This document shows positions 1-11,022 of a stretch of 64,000 bases of DNA, one piece after another (position 1 is the first letter of the stretch; every line of letters starts with the position of its first letter). The stretch is from Perilla frutescens (taxonomy: Eukaryota; Streptophyta; Magnoliopsida; Lamiales; Lamiaceae). A program made the position numbers and the translations under genes. The DNA lies in assembly GCA_026008535.1 (NCBI GenBank), contig BRKX01000007.1:60253001-60317000 (forward strand), given 5' to 3'. Under the pieces are notes generated by a model. The model saw nothing but the letters and a program-made list of their open reading frames with translations, was not told the DNA's origin and did not search any database.

Positions 1-300
1 AATTTTTTCAAACTGTAGTCTATGGGTTGGCTTATTTAAACACTCTACAACTAATGAACAAAACTGAAGAGAAAAGCTGAAAGCGGAGCTGAAGCAGCCC
101 CACCGGCACGGGACCCCACGACCGCGGGAGGGTGCTCACGGCGGATGTGCCCCGCAAGTGCGGGGCACGCCAGTCCTGCGAGCGCGAGCGTACCACCGGT
201 GAGGGTGTGATCAGTCCAGCCCTCGATCAGTTCTCAGCCGCGATCAGCTTGCTCTCTCTTCGATCAGTTTCAAGATGTATCTTCGGGAGATCTATTCTTT
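1..300. other. Unassigned left edge with a GC-rich block
   Basis: No gene is recognised. Bases about 80-200 are much richer in G+C than the surrounding AT-rich DNA and contain a perfect 10-bp inverted repeat with a 2-base loop at 147-168. The block resembles the GC-rich promoter segments of the long LTRs elsewhere in this window, so it may be LTR debris cut by the window edge; this is inference. Confidence 0.3.
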
Positions 301-1076
301 AATGCTCTCCATCACTTGGCCAGCTGGAAGAATTAAATGCACACAGTTCTAGCTAGGAGTAGGAGGATTTTGGGGAACCATCAAGGAATAACTCCACCCT
401 TTTGCCTTTCTCTCTCTTCACCAATAAATCATCCACCACTTCCATTCATTTGGGGAGACAGACGGAAGGAGAGGGAGAAATTGACAACTTCATTCCCTCT
501 CAACTTCTCAACAGACACCTATGGGGGATTGTGGATGCATTCTCCTCCCAGATTTCCCATACTTCACCATTTACCACCACCGCAGTTCCAGAGAGAGAGA
601 AGAAGAGGAGAAGAGGTAAAGAAGCTCAAGCTCAAGGAGGAGACATGAGAAGAGGATTCCAACTTCAAGCCGTCCGTGGAAGCTAAGCTTGCACGAGTAT
701 TCTCCTCTTTGGTATTTCTTTCCTTAGCTTTAGCTCATTTATAGGGATTTGTCCCAAAACTGACGAGATAAACAAGATTTATATAAGTTTGTATTTTATT
801 TATCTTTTGATTTATGAAATGAAGAACTTATATGATTGTTGTGTTTTTTTGAGCATGATGGGCTAATTCCTTACGTTAGGGGTAGATAATTGATTTGGTT
901 TCGATCAATGCTTGTGATAGTCGGTTTCTTGTTGTTGGAATTGTGTTTGTTTATGTTGAGTACTTGGCCACTACTTAGCATTGCTAGGCTCTAGATGAGA
1001 CCAAGAGAAGATTCTAGACCCTGACTTAGGTTCCTTCAATATTAGGTGAATCAGGTTTCGTAAGCCTAATTGTTAG
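301..1076 (+). repeat. Family A LTR-element repeat, copy 1, left part
   Basis: This segment matches, in inverted orientation, the DNA at about 36300-37150. Shared landmarks are a purine-rich stretch around 590-690 ending in a conserved GGAAGCTAAGCT block, the phrase GGGATTTGTCCCAAA near 745, and a CCTTCGACGTTAGGT-like block near 1030. The repeat continues at 3466 after the solo LTR, so it was split by that insertion. The pyrimidine-rich leader and lack of long frames suggest LTR or leader DNA of a retrotransposon, but neither end could be fixed. Short frames here have no recognisable domain and are not called as genes. Confidence 0.55.
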
Positions 1077-3460
1077 TGTGATACCCCGCCCCTTTTTCTA
1101 AATTATGAATTATAATTTTTGGAAAATTGTGTTGAAATTGAATATTAATCATGTGAGTATGTTTGTATTATGCCGTTGATTTAATGCAGGTTGTTCTACT
1201 TGAGCCGATACGTCACAGCACAGTGATGTTATACTGAGTGTATAACACAGATTGAATTTAATACTAAAGTGTCGAGTTATATGATAATGAATGAACGTTA
1301 TTGCATTTAATTTTGTTTGCCAAAACCTTGAACACCCTAACGCTGAGTTGATCGGGGGTCTCCCTGCTTTTTCGGTATGTATTAAAGGTGTTTCAAAATC
1401 TAAGTCGTTTTAAAACGGAGTTAAAGATGTCCGGGAGTCAAATTGGAAGCGGGATTATAGGGGGGCACGCCGCGCGCTCGCGGGGGGGTGCGCGCCCGCG
1501 GGGACGTGCGCGGTCGCGGGAGACTGCGCGCCCGCGGGGCTGCTGAGAGACGCGCGCCCGCGGGGGCTGCGCGCTCGCGGTGAGCCTGGGCCGAGAGCTC
1601 CCTCCCGCGGTCGCGCGGGCTGGGCCGATTTTCCTACCTATAAATACCACACTTATTCATTTCATCTTCATTTTCTCCACTTCCATTTGGGCGATTTCCT
1701 CCATCTCTCTCTCAAGAAACTCTTCATCTTTTGGAGTAAATCCTTTCAACATCCACCATCAACAAAGGTAACCACTACACCTCTCCTTCATGGGGATTAA
1801 ACACCCATTTCTTGTTGTTTTGGAAACTAGGGTTTGATAACCAAAAATTAGGGTTTCCACTTTTATTGATCCTCTTGCCTTGATATCTTAAACATATGGT
1901 TTATTTACCTCCTTGAGGCTATATGTGAAGTTATATCGAATTCCTATGGTTCATTGTTGCTAGAGTTTGGATTTTTGACATAATTACCCTTGAATTGTTG
2001 ATAATTGTTTGGAGGTGTTGTGTTGGTTGTTTGGGGTTGATTTTCAAGTATGTTAGAGCTCTATGATGAAGGTGTTTGTGTTTGAAATGGTGAGTTTAAA
2101 TGATTTAAATTGAGTTATGCTTTAGTGGTTTAAATGGATGCACGTAATGTGCTCGATTAAATGTTTCAAGGGGTTTTTAATGAGTATCTTGAGTCCAAAA
2201 TCACGTTGTGAGTTTGTATATCCACATTTGTGTATATGGGTATGTTTAAAGACCTTAAAGCAAAGTATATCTTGAGTTGGTCAAATTATGATTTAATTAC
2301 ATAACTCGACATCTAAAATGAAAGAAAATTGAAAGGTGCTAGGTGACGTGTTGGGGCTCGAGGTGGATGACTTGTGCACGGCCAAGAAGTATTTCAAAGG
2401 TTGAGAAAGATTTGAAAGCGTCTCGTGAGGTGGGGTAACTCTAAACTGTGAACACGTGTAAGGTTATAGTTACTGTTGTGCTTTGATTGTATATGTATGA
2501 AGGGTCTTCGGACCAGTGAATGAAAGAGATCCTTCGGGGTCGACAAAGAGACCCTTCGGGGCAGAGATCCTTTGGATCGAACATAGACCTGTTAATGTCC
2601 TCCCTGGGGGGTAGGATGTCTGCGGGCATCCCTACAGGGATAAAGATGTTCATTAACGGGGGCATCATGATGTTTGGGCCCTGCGGGGTTGAGACTAGTC
2701 TCCACAAAGTAAAGAAAAGTCCATATGTTATATTTTCACTTGTGCAATTAGCTATAACTGTTTGCAGTGTTCCCCACTGAGTATGTTGTTAAATACTCAC
2801 CCCATTCATTCAATGAATTTCAGGTTGAGGAGTCGGAGCCCGAGTAGGAGCGTTGTGAACACAAGAGAGCCCCACAAGCTTGTGTTTAATTTTGCTTGCT
2901 CTTGAATATGCGTATTGTTAATATTATTACATTGTTCATCCTTTCTGCTTTATGATCAACGATTATTGGGGATGGGAATAGCCCGATCTTTTATAGTTAT
3001 GCTATGTTTAACTTGTTACAACATGTCAATGATTTAAAGGCGGGTCGATTGACCTAGGAGCCTACGTCGTGCAAATGTATGTCGATGAATCCCTAAATTT
3101 TGTGATGGTTATGTTAGGGTGCTAGACGGGCGGGTCGTCTAAGACCTATGAGCCCGATAGGTTAGATGACTGTATGAATGATGTGGATGGGTTTATTCTA
3201 TGCTTCCGTTAAATACGATGTTGGGCGACATGGTAGATTATGATAGGTGGCATGTTATAATTGTGGAAGGAAATTTTATATTCGGAATTATGATGTTATA
3301 CCTCATTATCCTATTTAACCCTAGCTTCTGCTCAATTTATTATGAGAATGCAAATACATGTAAATGAATTATTGTTAAGTGACGTGGCCAAACAGAGTAG
3401 TTTGGGACGTTATAAGTATGCTGAGTGACGTAGCCAAACGGAGTAGTTTGGGGCGTTACA
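1077..3460 (+). mobile_element. Solo LTR, long-LTR (Tekay/Del-like) retrotransposon
   Basis: The 2,384-bp segment begins TGTGATACCCCG and ends GGGGCGTTACA, and is flanked by a perfect 5-bp duplication GTTAG (1072-1076 and 3461-3465). No primer site, polypurine tract or coding region lies inside, so it is a solo LTR left by recombination between two LTRs. A TATA box (TATAAATA, 1639-1646) sits just after a very GC-rich block (about 1460-1625), giving plus-strand sense. It is closely related to the inverted copy at 37154-39470. LTRs of 2-4 kb with these termini are typical of Tekay/Del chromoviruses; the clade is inferred from LTR form only. Confidence 0.88.
3377..3460 (+). repeat. Tandem duplication of the solo LTR 3' end
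   Basis: The last ~40 bases of the LTR occur twice in a row (about 3377-3416 and 3421-3460). Each copy contains GTGACGT(G/A)GCCAAAC(A/G)GAGT and a GGG(A/G)CGTTA end, and the copies differ at a few sites. The inverted LTR at 37154 has only one such end. Confidence 0.75.
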
Positions 3461-3465
3461 GTTAG

Positions 3466-3990
3466 TCTTTAGGTGGATTGGGTACATAAGCCTAATGGTT
3501 CATATGATATAGCCAATGGGGGTTTAACGGATCAACGGTGATAGTAAGTGAAGTTAAGCCACTTGAAGGGGTCTATTGTACATCCAGGATTAACATAATC
3601 AACTTGAATCGAGCTAGGAAAGAAACCAATGAGAGAATCTACACCCTAATGCTCTTCTCATAATCCTTTATTTCATCTTTTTTATTGTTGGTGCTACTTA
3701 GTTAATTTTACTTGCTTTATTTAATAGTTTAGCCGAACCGTTCAATCCATGTTTAGAATGTTTAGGTTGTATTTAAATTCATGTACTTGTTAACGATTGT
3801 AACGTGAAAAGACAATCACCCAGACGAAGGTTTCCTCGAGAGACACAACCCGAGTTAGCTCTCCGCCCTATATTCGACCCCGTCCTCTTATGGGTCCAGA
3901 TCGAAGTAGTTTGCGTAGGACAAACTGGAAACAATCAGTGAGCCTGTTTTATACAGGGTCGACCCAACTCATGATGTGGCACTATTTCAC
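3466..3990 (+). repeat. Family A LTR-element repeat, copy 1, right part
   Basis: Continuation of the repeat interrupted by the solo LTR. It shares with the inverted copy (about 36060-36500) the block TGAGAGAATCTACACCCTAA (3630-3649), a 'caacttgaatcgagc'-like block, and near 3835-3890 the phrase about a CGAGAGAC box followed by a GACCCCGTCC box. No coding potential is recognised. Confidence 0.5.
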
Positions 3991-5930
3991 ATCAACCAAA
4001 AGACATGAGATTTTTAAGGCCTTTCTCAACTTAGGGCTTGTTTTACCTCTTGTGATCCCTCCAACACTATATATACCTCATCTAGAAAAGGTGTTAAGAA
4101 ATTGGTACACATGTGAAAAAAAAGTATGGAGGTTGATAAAAAAGAACATGTGTACTATTTATATCGTGTTATTCTTTTTTATGTTCAATTATATGATCTT
4201 TACAGAGAATAAGAAGATAAATAAAGAAATAAAAAATAACACACAATATGTTAACCTAGTTTAGTGAACTGATCTAATTTGGGGGACCATACCCAGTAGA
4301 GAACCAATCCACTTCTTCAAAGTAAGTTTCAATAGAGAACTTGCATAATAAGACCACCTACTTGAACACCTTTTCGAACAATTTCCCATTTTTCAATGGA
4401 CTGAAAACGTAAAAGCCACCTACATCCCAAGTGCCACACTTGGTCTCTCTTGCAACCTTCGTAAGGTTACGATCTTCAACGGCAAATTTGTACCCAATGT
4501 TGTTTGTATTAGATAAACTAAACTACTAGAACTAACGTCGAACATTATTAAGAATAACACTAGCAGACATAATAAAATCATATCTAATATTACAACTCAA
4601 GACACTTAGACATTGTAAATAACATTCAGCATGTCCACCATTTAATTTGGATCGAATGGTCTTCATATAGGAGCTCAAACCACCTTCCTTCTTTGAATCT
4701 TGCCGTATGAAGTTTGTTTCTATGTAGATAGATTTCTTGTCTTCTTGAGCGGGAGCCTTCTTTTGATGATTAGTGTGAATCTTCAAAGTAAATCTCCACG
4801 AAGACGGTAGTAAAAAATCTGGCTTGATCCATAGGGAATCGGTGCCCAAGGTTTGTTTCTCTAGAAGAAAACTGCCATAAATAGCCGTCAAGACCATCGT
4901 CCTGAACATCCACATCCTGAAGAACATCATTCTCTCCAAGTTTGACACCCTTGGTTCGAAATGTTTCTTGAGCAGCACAACAAATATGGATCGCGGATTG
5001 GTACTATACAAGAATTACGATTTACACAAACATATGATTTGCTGAAATGAATGGAAATTTAGCTAGTACACACCAGTTGCACTAATAGAGGCACAACAAA
5101 GACTCTAGAGGCTACAACAAGATCATAGATCCTGTTTTTTTATTGTGTTGAACAATATTTTGTTTTCATTAATTTTTCTTTCTCTTTAATTATGTTTAGG
5201 GAAATTTTCTTGGATTCTAGGAATATAAAACTACAATGAATTTTCTGTTTTGATTAATCTTTTAATTCTTCCTTTCATATATTGGTTTATAAATCTTGAT
5301 TTTGATTAAACAAGATGTTATATTATAGATGTTTAGAAGTACCAACTAAGTGAATAAATGTTCATATAAAATTATGATCTTATGTGCTTTTAGGAGTTAC
5401 TAAATTATTTAGAAAGATTGAAAAGTAAATATGTAATTTATTAATCGACTTTACAAACTTACTCGAGAGAGAGCTTTTTAATAATTTCATGATCTTCCAC
5501 CATATATGAATTAAATTGGTTTGTTGAATTGATTGATCTTGCATAGATGACATTGTAGGAAAAACATGCCCTATGATCTATTTTTCTTTTATCTGGTTTT
5601 TATATTATTTTCATGTTCTTTTTATTTGCATATTATTTTCTTTGAACTCTCAATTTAATCTAAGTATCTAGATATTAATAAGGTGTCTACGTCTTAGTAT
5701 TCACATTATTATTTGTCATTACAGTCCATATGGATACAATACTTATGTTCACTATTGTCTACAATTGCACCATCCACTTGTAGATATTTTACTACTAAGA
5801 AAATAGTGGTCACTAAGACCTTTGATGGTCACATGGAGAGAATGGGGTGAAATGTAGACCCGGGGTCGTTTAAAATTTATTCTTGTTGGAGAGTTAGTCA
5901 GTTAGATTTTATACTTGAAAGACATGCTTC
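3991..5930. other. AT-rich intergenic DNA, no clear gene
   Basis: No long reading frame with a recognisable domain. A 159-codon minus-strand frame at 4532-5011 has atypical composition and no motif I recognise, so it is not called as a gene. The only coding-like piece is the short segment at 4358-4506, listed separately. The last ~380 bases before 5931 may be the internal end of a degraded copia element, judged from the polypurine tract that follows. Confidence 0.4.
4358..4506 (-). pseudogene. Possible exon or gene fragment, unidentified
   Basis: Reading leftward from 4506, about 49 codons are open to a TAG at 4358-4360. The peptide has a balanced, protein-like composition, with segments such as YKFAVEDRNL and CGTWDVGGFYVF, unlike the low-complexity frames around it. 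I do not recognise a family. It could be the last exon of a decayed gene or a captured fragment. No start and no upstream exon could be joined with confidence. Confidence 0.25.
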
Positions 5931-7133
5931 AAGTACATGTGGGAGATTGTTAATTTAGTATACTAAAAGACTTGTCTTAATATACATTTAACAATATTTT
6001 GATGATATAGATTGAATATTTATTACAGTCAGTGTGTCCATTTTATTATTGTTATATTTATTTCATATTTCACATACTTTGCATTGTAGATAATATGGTG
6101 TGGCATACACATGGTAAAGATCATATCATCATTTTCTTGTATTGTATTAAAAGACTTACGACTTAGACGGTCTTGAACCAACCATTGACACACTGTAGAA
6201 TAATCTGATTATTAATTTATCTTGACTAACAAATCATTCTACTACACTGAGGATGATCACAATAGCATAGTATTTTCTATTTTGACCTTAGATGAGAGAA
6301 TAACAATCCATATAATTCGGATTATTAATCCATATATAAATGGCGAACATATATATGTTATCGTTGACTACTTTGATTTATCAAAATGTGAGATTCTTTG
6401 ATAAAGTCAACAATCTTAACATTTTAGGCAGTATCGTTTACGTATATGATGGGTCATGCATTATATATGAAAACCATGTCTTGGTGCGCTAAGTTGATGA
6501 TCTTCCCTTGAGGAAACATAAAGATCATATGAAAACCCTACAGGTGTAATTTATTTCTTAGATAATAAAGCATGTGTGGTACTACATTTGGAATGAAGAT
6601 GTTGATTAATTATTTCTTTCAAAAGCAAATATAATTAATTAATGGACATTATATCTTAAATGTGGGGAATGATTGAATTAAAGGAGAAAACATATTCATA
6701 AATATGTATTAGCAGGTTAGTTTAATATTCTTCTAGTTATGGACATCAGAAATTAAATAAATTAGTAGGTCAGTTTAATAATACTTAATTTATTTAATTA
6801 TATTCTAGTTATGGATATCAGAAATTAAATAAATTTGCAGGTCAGTTTAATATTCTTCTAGATTTCTATTATAGCTAATATGACCTCAGTGGATTGATGA
6901 TGAAACAAGTGTGAGAGGCTCAAACCTATTAGGTTTTTGGAGATGGAGTTTTCGCCCATCCTCTTATTCATATAGGACTGGGATTCGAAAATTCTAACAC
7001 AAGAAATCATCCCCTCTCTTCTGCTCACTTGATCTCTAGGGTTTCCATACATTGAGTAGACTGCAGCTCACCTTGCATCTAAATAAGGTCTGAGAATACA
7101 CAGAAGATCAAGAAAATAGAATACTTGGAGCTA
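5931..7133 (+). mobile_element. Degraded copia-type 3' LTR with polypurine tract
   Basis: A polypurine tract (5931-5947, ending GTGGGAGAT) is followed by a TGTTAATTTAGTATAC terminus at 5948. The sequence matches, in the opposite orientation, the LTR of the copia element at 33443-34864: both start with a TATACTA-AAGAC-TGTCTT block, then share the TAGAATAATCTGAT block (6195 here) and a region about AGAAGATCAAG near 7100. The match stops around 7133 without a proper LTR end or TSD, so the copy is truncated. No internal coding region remains upstream. Confidence 0.65.
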
Positions 7134-7710
7134 AAAAATTTTAACACATTTTATAACATAATAGTTTTCATTTTTAAAAAATACAATTTTTTGGCATGCC
7201 TTCATTGGAGCATTTTTTAAACATCATGAACTCGCTATTTGGTTAAGAAGAATGCAATGATTTTATACTAATCATCACCACCATCAATCAAATAGTAATT
7301 TCTGATATATAATTCATCCAATGTTCTTATAGAATCAACTTTAGTAATTTGGTGAAAAGTAGTAATTACCCAGTCAATCCCCTATTTGACAAACTAACAA
7401 ATAATTTTTTATAGAATCTGTATATCTCTTGCCTTGGATGGGAGTCAGATGCATTCCCTCGATTTCGAACGAAAGCTGCTACAAATAAAGCTTTTAGCTT
7501 CATTTGTTACCTTTTTGTTTATTTTTCTAAGCACTCCAATGAAGAGCTCAAATTCAGTGGTGGAATCTAAAAATTGACTTCTAGGTAATTAGATGAGGAA
7601 GTCAAATTCGACAGTGGAATCCGCTAGAGAGGTCGACGACGAGCTGCGCAACCTAGTATCATGGCAGAGGAGAGAGAATATTGTGACTACACACTTCCAC
7701 CATGAGCATT

Positions 7711-7746
<36 letters not shown>

Positions 7747-7940
7747 CAGAATCTGCTAAATCTGTTTGAGATGTTGCTTATATATATGTATGTATATATA
7801 TATATAAAGGATTCGAGTCGAGTAAAAGAATCCGTTTAACAGTATACAACTCGTTAGACCGTTTCACATAAGTTTGTCCCTATGTAAAATGTTTATTTAG
7901 TTGGAGTAAAACGCCAGTTAATATGCAATGTGTAATATGC
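7134..7940. other. Intergenic DNA, no gene seen
   Basis: AT-rich sequence without a supported reading frame. It contains the GA microsatellite at 7717-7744 and a short TATA-rich run near 7778-7806. Confidence 0.6.
7717..7744 (+). repeat. (GA)14 microsatellite
   Basis: Fourteen uninterrupted GA units. Confidence 0.95.
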
Positions 7941-8039
7941 AAGGTTGCAGAATTCAGCCTAGAAGGCCGCCTAGGCGCTAGTCGTCACCTAGCCATGGTG
8001 AAAACAATGTAGTCGGCCAATTAGTCGGTATGTTTATAT

Positions 8040-8260
8040 ATATGGAGTTTGAGTACTCAAAACACTAACATACCTTAGCTCAGTTGGTAGCTTAGTGTTA
8101 CCGCACTTCATTTCTTCACGGGAACGCAGGTTCGACCCCTCTAAGTACTCAAAGGATCAATCCTGGACCACTAGCATATTAAAAATAGCGTCTTACCACT
8201 ATGGCAGATGTGAACTCATGTTTTCGCTAGTCTTTCTAATATAAATAAAAATATATAACA
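8040..8260 (+). mobile_element. tRNA-derived SINE-like remnant with A and B boxes
   Basis: An A-box-like motif TTAGCTCAGTTGGTAG lies at about 8074-8089 and a B-box-like motif CAGGTTCGACCCC at about 8127-8139, spaced as in a tRNA-type RNA polymerase III promoter. The D-arm and T-arm sequences resemble a tRNA, but a good anticodon stem and acceptor pairing are lacking, and the sequence runs on into an unrelated tail. This fits a plant tRNA-derived SINE or a tRNA pseudogene rather than a functional tRNA. The ends were not resolved. Confidence 0.45.
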
Positions 8261-8326
8261 ATATAATAATATATTATAAAAAATAAAAATGCTTAGGCCC
8301 ATACTAGGCACTAAACGCCTCCTGAC

Positions 8327-10919
8327 TAGGGTCGTAAATGAACCAAACTGTTCGTGAGCTATTCCGGTATCGGCTTGAAAAAAGTTTGATCGAAACTCGA
8401 TCGTGTATTAAATGAGTCGAATTCGAGCTTTTTTTTAGCTCGACAATTTTCTCGAGCCAAATTCGAGCTACTTGTGAGCTTCTCACGAGTAGCTCGAGTT
8501 CGACTATAAACGAGCTATCATCGAGTAGTTCATGAGCTTTTAATCAAACTTGTAATCGAGCTTTGACAAATAAGCTAAAAAAATTAAATTTTCATCTCGA
8601 ACAAGATTCAAACATTAGCCAAATGTATTTCAATTTGTTATATAGTCACTTGGCCAAATTATTAACAAATATGTTAATTGAATCAAATAATGTTTTTAGG
8701 TATAATTTCACTTTTAGTCCCATTAGAATAGGGTCAAAACACTTTTGGTCCCATATCTTTCATTTTTGGTCCCACAGTATATTAGCTCGACACTTTTGGT
8801 CCCAAGAGTATTTTTCGACATTTTTAGTCCCAAACTAACATTTCAGACACTGGGTTCGATCGATTGTGTGTGTGTCTCCTTCCTGGACATTCAGACATGG
8901 GTTCGATCGATTGTGTGCGTGTCTCCTTCCTGGACATTCTTGGAAATTCAAACCTGGGTTCGATCAATTGTGTTCGTCTCCTTCTTGGACATTCTTCTTC
9001 TTGTTGATTTTGCTTGCACAATATTTCGTAAAATGAAAATTGATTTGGTTTTGAGATTAGGGTTGTAATTTGGGTTTATTTTTTAATTTTTCACTTCAGA
9101 CGATTTCACCTTTATTATAGACGTCCGTTAAGTGGCTGTTAGTTTGGAACTAAAAATGTCAAAAAAAAAAACTCTTGGGACCAAAAATGTCGAGCTAATA
9201 TACTGTGGGACAAAAAATGAAAGATATGGGACCAAAAGTGTTTTGACCCTATTATAATGGAACTAAAAGTGAAATTATCCCATGTTTTTATAACAATTCT
9301 CCAAAACTTAAATATATGCAAATATTTATCTATTATATTCTGATATTATATTTATATAAGCATATATAATATCATATTATCAATTTATCAGATAAATATA
9401 TTCAACTAATAATAATAGACTATATGAACTATACGAAAATTAAGAATTAATATCATCATAAAAAGGAAAATCAGTTAATGATATTTACAAATATTAAGTT
9501 AAGCTTATTTTATTAAACAAAAAATAGGAATATGTAAATAGATTTATATGATAAAAAATAATGTAAACAAAAATTGATTATCTAACTTTAAGATATACAT
9601 TTAGAATTCATTTAGTTATAATATTAATATAAAATAGTATATTTGAATTTTAAAGTAGTCTAACAAAAAATATCTAATTATGAAATAAAATTATAGTTTA
9701 TAGTTATAATTAAGAATTGAGATTTGATAATGAAACAAAAACAAATGAATTTTATTAAACCTATGATATCAAACAAACATCATTACATTGAATTAAATCA
9801 TAATTATTCATCAAAATCAATATTACACAATTAATAATGTCTGATAATTACTTAGTTCATTGGATTCGACAGTATATATATATATACTTATATATATATA
9901 TTATTAATTGACTCAATTATTATATAATATACAAATATTATGTATACTTTAGCGTGCCCATTGAAATATTTAATTTATTTACCAATAAAATAAAAGAAAA
10001 TTGAGATATAACAATAAAAATAAATTATGATTTATAAATCATATTATAAAAATTTTTAAACTTTGTATTCGAATTAAGATTATTGTAAATATTTACTTAT
10101 TGATTGGAACATGTGTGAATGTGTAGTAAAAAATAATAAACTAACAAGAATAATGAACTATATCACCAATCAACTAATATGATTACGGTTTATATGAAAA
10201 TGAAAACGAATAATCGATAAAATAATAAGAAAATGAGATATGTTTGAATTATGATTTATAAATTGAATAATAAAAAACACTTTGAAATTTGAATTTGATT
10301 TAAGATGATTGTAAAATATTTATATGTTAAAGTTTGAATGAAAAATAATAAGCTATCATGGATAGTGAGATAAATTACTAATTAACTAATGAATACAATT
10401 TAAAAAAAAATGAATGCTCGATAAAATATAAAGAAAATGAGATATGAGTAAATTATGATTTATAAATTATATTAGAAAAAATATTTTGAAATTTTAATTC
10501 AAATTAAGGTAAATATATATATTAAAATTTGAATATCCTATATTAATAATGAAAAATGATAAAATGAGTAATAAGCATTATAACAATTACATAATTAAGT
10601 AATTAATATTAAGAAAATAAAATAAAAATAAACATAATTAAAGAAAATCTGGAAAAGAAAAGAAAAGAACTTGATCACGAATTTTATTATTATCGAGCTT
10701 TTATCAAGCTTTAATCAAGCTTTTTAATCGAACTTGAACATATCATTATCGAGTCGAACTCAAGCCGAGCTCGAATCAAACTCGATCATGAATTTTCTTA
10801 GTCGAGCCGAACTCGAACTCAAACTCGAAGCTCGAGCCAAACTCGAGCTGAATATATTTTAAACGAGCCGAACTCGAGCTTGAAGGTATTCGGCTTGGAT
10901 CGGCTCGTTTACAGCCCTA
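8327..10919 (+). mobile_element. Non-autonomous hAT-type DNA transposon
   Basis: The element runs from TAGGGTCGTAAATGAACC to GGCTCGTTTACAGCCCTA, an 18-bp imperfect terminal inverted repeat, and is flanked by a perfect 8-bp duplication CTCCTGAC (8319-8326 and 10920-10927), the length expected for hAT insertion. Subterminal DNA at both ends is packed with GAGCTCGAAC-like and CGAGCTT-like motifs in both orientations, probable transposase-binding repeats. No transposase frame or zinc-finger motif is seen; the interior is AT-rich. A separate foldback element sits inside at 8699-9281. Truncated relatives lie at 14559-15113 and, inverted, at 35256-35605. Confidence 0.88.
8699..9281 (+). mobile_element. 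Mutator-like foldback MITE nested in the hAT element
   Basis: Long inverted arms (about 8699-8845 and 9130-9281) start GG(T/G)ATAATTTCAC and are flanked by a perfect 9-bp duplication ATGTTTTTA (8690-8698 and 9282-9290), the TSD size of Mutator-like elements. Each arm carries about five copies of an ACTTTTGGTCCCA-like motif. The 285-bp centre holds three imperfect ~48-bp repeats containing GGGTTCGATCGATTGTGT. No transposase is present, so it would have to be moved by another element. Confidence 0.8.
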
Positions 10920-11022
10920 CTCCTGACTTCCCAACTAGCGTCTAGCGAGTTCTCCAACAATAGTAATATGTGTTTAGACTAATTAATGTAATGTGTGAAA
11001 AGATGTTACCTTTATATTTGTA
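10352..11022 (+). repeat. Segmental duplication, copy 1
   Basis: This 671-bp block recurs at 14559-15217 in the same orientation with few differences. It covers the right end of the hAT element, one TSD copy and about 95 bp of the flank, so the copying was not transposition of the hAT element. Confidence 0.85.

Noticed and set aside
1438..1650. 70-codon Arg/Ala/Pro-rich frame
   Set aside because: Composition artefact of the GC-rich block before the LTR TATA box.
4532..5011. 159-codon minus-strand frame
   Set aside because: No recognisable domain, uneven composition and no support from splice sites or neighbours.
8074..8139. Functional tRNA gene
   Set aside because: A and B boxes are good but the acceptor and anticodon stems do not pair convincingly, so a SINE or pseudogene is more likely.
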